The position numbers and the translations under genes are program-made. Positions 1 to 9,446 of a stretch of DNA of 33,517 nucleotides are shown in pieces. Positions within the stretch are counted from its first letter, which is position 1. Every line of letters begins with the position of its first letter. The notes beneath the pieces were generated by a model. That model saw nothing but the letters and a program-made list of their open reading frames with translations. It made no database searches and was not told the DNA's origin. The stretch is from Davidsoniella eucalypti (lineage: Eukaryota > Ascomycota > Sordariomycetes > Microascales > Ceratocystidaceae), in the NCBI GenBank assembly GCA_004009845.1, contig RMBW01000193.1, forward strand, positions 1-33,517, given 5' to 3'.

Positions 1-775
1 TTTTTTCTTCATCCACTCAACTCCAGTACAGGGCATTTCATTCCATTGTTTTGTTTCCATTTTCGTTTACTTTATACTACACCTCCCAAGACATAGATAC
101 ACATCTAATATCTTGATATTTACATTAGCTAGTTTCCTTTTCTTCATTTCTTTTCTCCATATTCACTATTTTCTACTCTAGTACTAATAGCTAGTCAATG
201 GTGGTTTTCGCTTTTCTTAAGCAAGGCGGTGCGGTGCTTATGACAAAAAAGGGAGGGAAACACATCATCGAACAGCAGCAAGTCCCTATCAAACTAATAC
301 TTGCAACAATACAATATTTTCTGACTTTCATATATTGTCACTTTATCCATTTGATTTCGCATTACCAACTTGATATCTTCATGTGATAGCAGCTTTCTAC
401 GTATATCTACTTGGCCAAGTTTTCCTTACCATGTTTTTTTAAATGACACAAATGATAATCTTGTATGTACTTATGTATGAAAAATACCCTTTTCACTAAT
501 CATAGCTCCTTCAAGTTCAATTTTTGAATCTGGATTATAGTTAAGAATTAACGAAATGCTACTAGTATCAGGTAGTTATAATTATCTATATTTCAATAAT
601 GAGTAGTTACGATGTATCGTATGATTACTTCTTTGTGCTACTTCTCTTTCCATACCCAGGTTATGTCCACTATCTGTGTGTTTTGATTAAGATAATAAAC
701 AATAGATATCCGAAGTGTTCCATAACTCTCATATCTAAGAATCGTGATGGTCATCCAGACTTCTTGATACATACT
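1..775. other. AT-rich intergenic DNA upstream of the GH5 gene
   Basis: I see no supported gene here. The few open frames are short and low in complexity. The reading frame of the downstream GH5 gene stays open upstream to about 599, but the extension lacks the look of a conserved domain and precedes an obvious signal peptide, so it is treated as leader or promoter DNA. Confidence 0.6.
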
Positions 776-2062
776 ATGAAGCTCAAGACATCAATTATAA
801 TTCTGAGCAACTTGCTCTATCTCTCCGACAGAGCTACTGCCATCTCAGACACCGTATCAAACGTCATTGTGAAGCCACAACTACCTCTATCCTCATCTAG
901 CCGCTGGATCGTCGACAACAATGGTGCCCGCTTCAAGCTCCGCTGCATCAACTGGGTCGGCCATCTCGAGACGAACATTCCCGAAGGTCTACACCGACGT
1001 TCGCTTCCCTCCATCGCCACCTGGATCCGGGCCGCCAGTTTCACATGCGTACGACTCACATACAGCGTGGATATGGCCTTGCACCCAAACACAACAGTCC
1101 TCGATTCATTCATAGCAGCCGCTGCCGCAAGCAACGCCCCCGCAGCATCTCTACTGGCAATATACGCACAAGCGCTCGTGCACAACGCGTTCCTAGCAAC
1201 GGCGAGTATCCGGGACGTACACGCGGCCACTGTAGCAGCACTATGGGAACAAGGCGTGGTTACGATACTAGACAACCACGTATCACATGCTAGTTGGTGC
1301 TGTAATCTGGAAGACGGCAATGGCTGGTGGGAAGATGAGCCGTTTTATTCGGCGGAGAACAGTCGGTATTTCAAGGCGGATGCGTGGTTAAAGGCGTTGA
1401 ATGCAACAGCGAGGTGGGCCGCTGAACAGCCCGGTGTCGTCGGCATGTCCTTGCGCAACGAGCTCCGCGCTACGTGGACGCAGATCCTCTGGGCTACAGA
1501 GCCGTGGTTTCGCCGTATGAGAGAAGCTGCGGAGTTGGTGCACCAACGGAACCCGGATGTGTTGATCATCATCGGTGGACTCAACGGAGCAACAGATCTG
1601 TCGTTGATCAACTGGGGCTGGTTCGACACTTCTGCGTGGGCCGGCAAGAATGTCTGGGAGACACATGACTATGCCTTCACTATTACCACGCCAGACCTCT
1701 TCGCCAGTTGCGATGTCCAGAAACTAGAGTACGGCTGGCTATACGGGTTTGTTTTAGCACAGGCTAGACGCAACACGGGCCCTCTGTTCATGTCCGAGTT
1801 TGGCGTCGACCTACAAGGCGGCCCAGATGGCGTTGGTCTGAGCGTGCCGGATCGACAATACCTCGAATGTCTAGTATCGTATCTCGAGGAGAACGACGCC
1901 GATTGGGCATACTGGACTTTACAGGGCTCGTACTATGTACGCGGTGGCGAGGTCGATAAGGAGGAAACATGGGGTGTCCTAGACTACAATTGGACAGGAT
2001 GGAGGAGCACTGAGTTTGCTAGTTTATTGGGTAATATATGGCTCATGACTCAGACACCATAG
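776..2062 (+). CDS. Secreted glycoside hydrolase family 5 (cellulase-like) protein
   Basis: Single-exon gene of 428 residues. The ATG at 776 was chosen because it begins a classic secretion signal (MKLKTSIIILSNLLYLSDRATA, basic start, hydrophobic core, Ala-x-Ala end); upstream in-frame sequence is not domain-like. The mature part reads as a GH5 TIM barrel: an early strand RCINWVGHLE, the acid/base region GMSLRNELRA with Glu at about residue 229, the conserved THDY near residue 297, and the nucleophile region LFMSEFG with Glu at about 341. The C-terminal WGVLDYNWTGWR segment is typical of fungal GH5 proteins annotated as putative cellulases. Known for the family: retaining hydrolysis of beta-linked glucans or mannans. 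The exact substrate and GH5 subfamily cannot be read from the sequence. It converges on the Med2-like gene with about 310 bp between stop codons. Confidence 0.85.
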   Translation: MKLKTSIIILSNLLYLSDRATAISDTVSNVIVKPQLPLSSSSRWIVDNNGARFKLRCINWVGHLETNIPEGLHRRSLPSIATWIRAASFTCVRLTYSVDMALHPNTTVLDSFIAAAAASNAPAASLLAIYAQALVHNAFLATASIRDVHAATVAALWEQGVVTILDNHVSHASWCCNLEDGNGWWEDEPFYSAENSRYFKADAWLKALNATARWAAEQPGVVGMSLRNELRATWTQILWATEPWFRRMREAAELVHQRNPDVLIIIGGLNGATDLSLINWGWFDTSAWAGKNVWETHDYAFTITTPDLFASCDVQKLEYGWLYGFVLAQARRNTGPLFMSEFGVDLQGGPDGVGLSVPDRQYLECLVSYLEENDADWAYWTLQGSYYVRGGEVDKEETWGVLDYNWTGWRSTEFASLLGNIWLMTQTP

Positions 2063-2372
2063 GTATGAAAACGAGAACAAGAGATTACGAAAAGCAGATA
2101 GAAGGAAGGTAACAAGACATTGTAGTGTTCCCGCTAATATGACGATATTAAAAGAAAAAGTAATGACGAATATACACGGCTTACTCTTTATATGTATATG
2201 TACATATATAATGACGATAGAAGAAGCAGGTCTTCCGAGAGTAACGATATACCTAAGGATTCCTATGGTACTAGTAAATATATCAGATGAAACTGTTCAC
2301 CGTAGTGACACCATGATATCGGAAAGATGGCAAACTCAATGGCAACTGGAGGTAGGCCCCCTATAGCCCGGT
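2063..2372. other. Intergenic region between convergent genes
   Basis: About 310 bp of AT-rich DNA shared by the 3' ends of the GH5 gene and the Med2-like gene. It contains TATATATA-like stretches that could serve as 3'-end processing signals. No gene is supported. Confidence 0.5.
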
Positions 2373-4033
2373 CTAATGATGCAATGTAAAGAACTCATCA
2401 TTAAAGTCCTCCATATCGTGAACCTGCGAATCGTCGTCTCCGTCAATATACATGTCATCAAATCCATGTCCGCCATCTGTATTTGCCGGCATTTCCATAT
2501 TCGCCATTCCCATAGCCGGGATCGGTGCTACTCCAATATTCGGTGGAGGCACGGCTGATACCGATGGCTTGCCGCCGCTCATCGGTGCAGGCGGAGCCAC
2601 CGCCCTGTTGTTTTTTGATGGTGCCATCGGCGCTGGTGGTGCTCCGCCCATTTGAGCTGGTGGTGCCACCCCCGTTTTAACCGCTGATATCGTTGCTGAT
2701 GCTGTTGTCGTAGTGGGCGCCGGCGCATCCATGATAAGGATATCGTCCGAGTCGCCCACTGGAGCAAATGTCATCTTGGTCTCCGGATGCGAGTTATATG
2801 GCGGTGGTGGTGGCGGTAGTGTGGTCACGATAGTAGCGTTGGCAACTACTGCTGCCTTTTTCTTAGGCGCTTGCTTCGCCTTGCCCATAGCCGGCGGGAT
2901 CTGCGGTGGTGGGACAGGTGTTTGTTTTGGCTCGCCTGGGTTGAAGCCAGTACCTGCTAGTCCCGATTCTGATGTTGTGGCAGGAGAACCCTTGCGACCT
3001 GCCGCTGCTGGTGCCGCTTTGGCTGTTGCTGGAGACACCTTTGATAGGGCGGGAGAGCTCTTGCCGAGTGCTGGCGAGCTTTTTGCTAGAGCTGGTGAAG
3101 AGTTCCTGTTGAGTGCCGGTGAGGACTTGCCCAGAGCCGGCGAGGCCTTAGTCATAGCAGGAGAGTTCTTCTTTGCCGGAGACTTGGAGATACCACCGGA
3201 AGTTCCCTTGGCTAGGGCGGCTTTGGAGACAGCTGGCGAGGCCTTCTTCCCTGAGGGTGCGGCCTTTGATATTGCTGGTGAGGCCTTGGCAGTGCGTGAA
3301 GCGGCGCCCGAAGATGAAGGCTCTTTCTTCATCATCAGCGGCGATGCGCTCGCACGGCCAGCGACTGAAGGCGGTGGCACTGGCGTGACCACGGCCGGAG
3401 TCATGGGCGCTTCGGGGACCATTGGTGCCATTGGCGCCGTTGGCGCCGTGACAGCAGCACTGGGAATTATCGGCGGAGGGACGGGTGTCGTCCTATATGG
3501 CACATGTGCCTGAGCTGTAGAAGCTTTGCGCTCGGTAGTAGTATTGGCATTGGAGGTTGACGATATAGTTGTAGTGCTGTGGCTCCAAGTAGTGCCGTTC
3601 TTGGTGTGGGCGCGCTCGAGGTCTCGGGAAAGAATGGCTTTGGCGTTGGTCTATGAAGGTATTAGGAGATGCAGACGATATGGTAGTGTTCTAGGGGCGG
3701 GATTCTCATACAATCTGCATCTCGAGATCGTCGAGTGCGCTTTGCCAGCGCCGGTCAGCGTCGGGGAGCCTTGACTTCATCATTTCTTGGATAGATGTGA
3801 AGTCACCCGCCGGGCCAAGGCGCGCTGCCTCGCTAAGGGCGCAGCCCATATTAATGATCTAAAGTGTCAAGGAAGTCTGAGTAAGTCGTAGGTCACGATG
3901 GTGTCCAGCAATGGATCTTTTGGTGTTGATTCTCGAGATGCTGGCCGAGGAAGAGCCAATACAGCCTTACCAATTGTGTCTCAACTTCAACGAGTCGCTG
4001 GACGGGATCGCCTAGCGGTAATGGTGACCCCAT
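2373..4033 (-). CDS. Mediator tail subunit Med2-like protein (tentative)
   Basis: Three exons on the minus strand: 4033-3971, 3858-3712 and 3650-2373, with introns of 112 and 61 nt (GTAAGG...TAG and GTATGA...TAG), all phase 0, giving 495 residues. The N-terminal ~110 residues form a helical module (DPVQRLVEVETQL, then IINMGCALSEAARLG, then RRWQSALDDLEMQI and AKAILSRDLERAH). The DDLE helix followed by a second helix resembles the conserved head of fungal Med2, a Mediator tail subunit that links activators to RNA polymerase II. The rest is disordered, Ala/Pro/Ser/Lys-rich, with about ten degenerate SPAL(S/G)K repeats, PPPP runs, and an acidic C-terminus (FDDMYIDGDDD...DMEDFNDEFF) that could act as a transcription-activation tail. 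A 266-codon open frame on the plus strand over exon 3 is a compositional shadow. The alternative is another nuclear coiled-coil protein. Confidence 0.55.
3000..3300 (-). repeat. Degenerate SPAL(S/G)K coding repeats inside the Med2-like gene
   Basis: The minus-strand translation contains a run of units of the form K-x-S-P-A-x-x-K (for example KASPALGK, KSSPALAK, KSSPALGK, KSSPALSK, KVSPATAK). Units are 7-8 residues long. The DNA repeats are imperfect, suggesting older expansion maintained at protein level. Ser-Pro next to Lys would suit proline-directed kinases, but that is inference. Confidence 0.75.
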
Positions 4034-7000
4034 TTTCAATACGCACTACTTTTTTTTATTTCTTTCACATATAAGAGTGCTAGATAAAATACAAACGACA
4101 GATTAAAACCGATGATGTCAGGCTTGGGGCGGTTGAAATATCGGAGCTTTAACGCGCCTCTACATATAAAGTTAAGCCCGCCTGTTATCGAAGATTGCGG
4201 CAACAAGGGAGGTCCACACTACTGTTGTGCTGTAGCCAGTCCCAACAACCCTTGTGCTGTCAGTAACCCTTGCATTTGGATAGCTTTGCCAGACAAAAGG
4301 TAAGCCAAAGGTATCTGTCAACTTGCTGCAGAATGGCAAGTATGACATATTGCTGTACATTCCCGTCCTTTTAATTCGAAAAACATACTAGTCAAGCCAA
4401 TGAATATGGCAGGCGGCCCAGAGAATACTCATGGCTTGTCTTCATGCCATGAATATGGTGTCGCATGACAAGCCCTCTTGGCCCGTATTCAGGAGTTTCT
4501 TGGAGTAGCCCCACCAAATGTGGTTTCCATATTAAGTATACGTGGGGCATATGCTGTACGTATATATGAATAATATTAGTGATGCTCGATGTAAATCCAC
4601 AATTGACGCTTGTACAATGGAGATTGCTAACATCGCTTCAATGTAAAGCCGAGAGAGAGAGTCTGCCAATATTTCGAGCCAGAACATGGCAGCCTTGCAA
4701 ACGCCGTTTTTACTGCCAATGTTGGCTTTCTAAGAACAAAGGAAGGAAGCTGGAGGGAAGATGTGCCTTCGCTACTGGGACCTGATGCTCTATGTTTGTT
4801 CCCTATCTTGTCTCCCTCGTTCCTTTTTTTTTTTGCTCTACTATCGCTTCTACGTTGTTTTGTTCCGTCAGTGCCAGCGGGCCAACCAAGTTTGTTTGTA
4901 TGTGTGAGAGTTTTTCATTGTTGTATCTTTTTGGGTTATGGACCCAACCTGGTTGCCCCTTCCAAGTCGGGACGGCTAGCTAGCCAGCCAACCAACCAAC
5001 CGACCCAGCCAACCAACTAAGCATAGAAGGAGGTTAGGCGATGAAGGAAAGACAGTATCTTCTTTCTATACGTAACAAAACATGTATATAGTTGTATACC
5101 GGCGCTCACAGCGTAATATTCCGCTGCAATACGAATATTCTTGGCCTCTGCCGTATACCAACATCAGTAACATGCATGGACTGGTGCACAATGCTCGCCC
5201 ACAAGCGGCCACGGCTGGTTCCTGCCTCCACCACAGCAAACGGTGCTCCTTCCCCCGTTCCCTCTATTACACATTACACACACCAAAACTGAGATGGCGT
5301 TTACTATGTATAGTTGCAGTTGTATCGTAATTCGGTGAATCCAACTGTTGCTGCAGCTGCCATTTGAAGCCATTACTGCTTTCGATGAAAAAAAGACACA
5401 AAAATAAGACTTATTGTAGTAGCCTTGCCAGACCATTGCTGGGACAAGGCTGATTTATTGATGATTCTGTCTTGTCTAGTTTAAACATGTTGTTTCTTTT
5501 TATGGTAAACAAACACTGGCATCATCATCGTTGTCCATTTTTTGCCTTTGATTTTCTCCTCCCAGCTACTGTATTGACGCCCCCTGGAACTACAACGACA
5601 ACAAGAAAGTCTTACTGTTGCTTCACCCTGAGATCCCCACTCGATAGACTAGCCAGCCAGCTCGTCCCATCCATCACCACACACCCCCAACCTTATCGCC
5701 TATCCTCGCTCATTTGTGGCCATCCCAGCTAGGCATCGCATTCACAGCTGGGCTGGCTGGGCTGGTTCTGGAGCGCATAGCATGTAAGGACTTTACCTTA
5801 TATCTCTCCTTCTTCTACAATTACACTTGTAGCAATAGCAATACAGCCAGCCATTGCTACTGTATATCAGTATACACCGTTACCCACCATCTACATACAT
5901 ATCTTTCCGTTCGATTCACCCCTTCTGTAGAAGCAGGCCGACGATTTAGATTTACCCGCTCTAAGCTGCGCCTACCGATCGATCTTTGCTTGGCCTCTTC
6001 CGTAGGCTGCATAAATATTCACAGTGGTGATTATGTTATGTAATTAAAAAGAGAAGATCAAAACGAAATACGTCTCTGCACTGCATTTACACCACTGTTA
6101 CCCTCAAGCTAACAACGGGCATTTAGTAGAGGTTATTAACAAATATATAGCGGAAACTGGCCATCAATAGTCAGCTTCCTAGAGCTCGTCCTACGCAAAC
6201 CACCCCTTCCACTAACTCCCAGCTATATCCTGGGAGGACTGCATAATAGGTAAGGTTCCAACCATACAACCACCCATATCCAAGCAGACTCCATTCCACT
6301 CGGCGAGCGCTTTGTCTGAAGTTGACTTGATTGATGTTGGAGCTCTTTTTAGTATCAGCTATACAAATATGTAGTATGGTACATATTTGTAGCAAGACTC
6401 CTAGTCCCCCCCTCTAGAAAAAAGATATTCCCATCCTGCATTTTTGAGCTGCCTGCCATAATACCAAGTGGTCAGTTAGTTAGTTTTGAGCAAGCAGTAG
6501 CAGCAACATCCCTCCCAAAGGCACAGGTACCACTGCTGCTGTTGACTCCTTCTTCCCTTCTTCTCCTGGATCCATTTCAGCTTTCTAGTACTAAGTACTG
6601 CATCTTGATAGCTACGCTACTAGCTCACACCTACTACCTGTTCATCTAACTTCGCGGGTGGCTTTTATGCGCCGTTACTCTGTCCTTTAAAATTTTTTTC
6701 CTCACTAAGTAATTCCGTCGTCAACTTTACTGATCATCATCTTTTGCTTGTGCTGTTATCTTTAGTACCGCATATTCTCCAAGCTTCGCTTTGAGCAGGC
6801 TTACAACCAATCCATATTGTAAATACTACCCAGCTCCTCTCAACAAACCCAAATCCGCCCCTTTACTCGCCGCTTGTCCTCCACTCCACGTCGACCGCCG
6901 TTCGTCTGACCTGCACCCGTCGTGTCTTTTTGCCCGCCCCATCCTGTCGCATCCGTCTCCTTTTCAACGCGACCACTCTTGTGAGGCCTGATATCCGTGC

Positions 7001-7325
7001 ATCTTTTTTCCTCCCCAAACTACATACTACTACTACAACTTCCATCACTACACACCTGGATAATAGATTCTTGCTTCTTTTCATGTTGCTGTGTATCCTG
7101 AGATCTGTCTAGCTCTGTTCACCAGCACCCCACCTTTTCCTATCTTATTTTTTTCCTTGCTTACTGTCACTGCCATCTGTCACACTCTGGAGAACTGCTT
7201 CTGTTCTTTTATTCTTTTCTTTTCTAACATAGCGTGCTTAAGCTTCTCGGCATCCGGTTTCCTCGCTCGACCATTCACTACCTCCCGACGTCTTGCCCTT
7301 CGATCCGATTTATCCTACCGCCACA
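4034..7325. other. 3.3-kb gene-poor region upstream of PUB1
   Basis: No coding gene is supported. Open frames are short, low in complexity and lack domains. It holds a CCAA microsatellite near 4984-5018, a GGCTGGG-rich stretch near 5736-5765, a short inverted repeat around 4420-4490, and increasing pyrimidine content toward the PUB1 start, as in fungal promoters. The 300 bp before 7326 are strongly C/T-rich and probably belong to the PUB1 5' UTR. The divergent promoters of the Med2-like gene and PUB1 lie at its two ends. Confidence 0.55.
4984..5018. repeat. CCAA-type microsatellite
   Basis: A short array of imperfect CCAAC/CCAGC tetra/pentanucleotide units is visible. It lies in non-coding DNA. 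Confidence 0.7.
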
Positions 7326-9446
7326 ATGTCCGACCAGGCTTCTGCTCCCGCCGAGAACGGCCAGGCCCAGCAGCCCATGGCCCCTCCGCCTCTACACATC
7401 CCACAGAACAACAATCCTATTCCTACTTCTCTGACCTCTCCTCTGGAGCAGGGTGTCATGTCTCCCACTAGCGGTGGCTTTGTTCGTCGTGCTGCCCCCG
7501 AGCCTAACAAGCGGGCGCTGTACATTGGCGGACTTGACCAGCGTGTGACTGAGGAGGTTCTACGCCAGATCTTCGAGACTACTGGCCATGTTCAGAATGT
7601 CAAGATCATCCCCGACAAGAATGTAAGTACAAGAATGGACAACCATTGAAAATATCCAATGCTTCATTTGATGCATTGGGTATAGAAAAAAGCACATGCC
7701 TCAATTGCCATCCCAGAATACTTGTACCTTATCCATATATCTTAGTGCGCATTTGACGAACGGAAAGTTGCACCTTAAGCTATACTATGGGGGAAATATA
7801 TCCTCTTGAATTAGCCCTAGACCAATCTGCCTTAATATCGTTAAGATGTCTTGTTTCTTTCCCTTCGCTCATCGCTAATACTAGTACATGATGGTGAGAC
7901 ACAATGCGTAAGGTGCTAGTAATGGCTTTAGCCACAACATCTATTTTTAATCTTGCTATTTCCAACGACAAATTCATGACCGCTTTTTGCTAACAATGGC
8001 ATTGTATTACATCAGGCTAAGGGCTTCAACTACGGTTTTGTCGAGTACGATGACCCTGGCGCAGCTGATAGAGCTATGGCAACCCTCAATGGCCGTCGGG
8101 TTCACCAGTCGGTAAGCTTACCACCCACACATTCATGATCTATCTTGTGCATAACTTCATTGTGGTTCCGAAGCGAGGTTAAGCTGTGTTACACACCGCC
8201 TTCGACCAATTCAAAAGTGATAACAGAACACACCACGCCTTGTCATGCATGACAATTGCTTGAACATGCTTAAACTTGTTTCTATATTTCTGTTTAGTGA
8301 TTTGAACTAACGAGAATTCTCCATATAGGAAATCAAGGTCAACTGGGCCTATCAGGCCAGTACCAACAACAAGGAGGATACAAGCTCTCACTTCCATATA
8401 TTCGTTGGTGATCTGTCTAACGAGGTCAACGATGAGATGCTCACCGGTGCCTTTTCCACTTTCGGAACTCTTTCTGAGGCCCGTGTCATGTGGGATATGA
8501 AGACTGGTCGCTCTAGAGGCTACGGGTTTGTCGCCTACCGCGATCGTGCTGATGCCGAGAATGCTCTGAGCTCAATGGATGGTGAATGGCTTGGATCAAG
8601 AGCTATCCGTTGTAACTGGGCGAACCAGAAGGGCCAGCCTTCTATTGCTCACCAGCAAGCTATGGTTGCCATGGGAATGACTCCTACGACGCCTTTCGGG
8701 CACCATCAATTCCCAGCCCATGGTGCTGCTAGTTATGATGTCATTGTTGCCCAGACTCCCCAATGGCAAACTACTTGCTACGTTGGCAACCTTACCCCTT
8801 ACACCACCCCTCAGGATGTCGTCCCTCTTTTCAACAATTTCGGGTTCGTTGTTGAGAACCGTTTCCAGGCTGATCGTGGATTTGCTTTCATCAAGATGGA
8901 AAACCACGAGGCTGCTGCTATGGCCATTTGCCAGATGAATGGTTACAACGTAAACGGCCGGCCACTAAAGTGCAGCGTAAGTAAAAATTTGTGACTAGTG
9001 TTGAAATATGGGATTATCACATACTAACAAACTCATTAGTGGGGAAAGGACAAGACGCCGACGAGCGGCAGCTTCGACCCTACTCAACCCTTTAGTCCCC
9101 AGAGTGCCCAGGGTCAAGGTTTCCCACAGACTCCGACGGGATTCTTCCCTCAGTATGGAGGTAAGTCTGTATCAAAAATATCAATAAGTGACTATCACAA
9201 GACACAAGAAACTAATCAATATATAATTCACCAGCCCAGTTTAACGGCCAGCAGGGAAACTTCGGTGGCCCTCAGGCCCAGTCGCCGGCCGGCTACGGAT
9301 CACCCGGAATGGGATACTCCGGCCAACAGAACAGCGGTGGTTACGGACGTGGCCAGGGCCCACCGACACAGCAAGGTCAGCAGCAGCAAAACGGGCAATG
9401 GTCGCAGAACAATGGTAACGGGTTTGGCGGCAACTTCCAGGGCTAG
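7326..9446 (+). CDS. PUB1: Pub1/TIA-1-like poly(U)/poly(A) RNA-binding protein with three RRMs
   Basis: Five exons: 7326-7622, 8016-8111, 8329-8976, 9040-9160 and 9235-9446, giving 457 residues. Introns are 393, 217, 63 and 74 nt, with GTAAGT/GTAAGC donors and clear ACTAAC branch points in introns 2 and 3. Three RNA recognition motifs are visible: RRM1 about residues 64-136 (RNP2 LYIGGL, RNP1 KGFNYGFV), RRM2 about 153-228 (IFVGDL, RGYGFVAY), and RRM3 about 279-350 (CYVGNL, RGFAFIKM). The C-terminus is Gln/Gly-rich, like the low-complexity tail that sends Pub1/TIA-1 proteins into stress granules. The family binds U- and A-rich mRNA elements and affects mRNA stability, translation and splicing. 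The start is the first ATG, in a good context (CCACAATGTC). The two long introns both interrupt RRM1. Confidence 0.92.

Noticed and set aside
599..775. In-frame N-terminal extension of the GH5 gene
   Set aside because: It is followed by a clear signal peptide starting at 776, which would be internal and useless with the extension.
817..1320. Minus-strand open frame across the GH5 gene
   Set aside because: Antisense shadow of a confident coding gene; no domain.
2713..3513. 266-codon plus-strand open frame over the Med2-like gene
   Set aside because: It is the Gly/Ala/Glu-rich shadow of a repetitive Ala/Pro/Ser/Lys coding exon on the other strand, with no domain. The minus strand has proper introns and a better protein.
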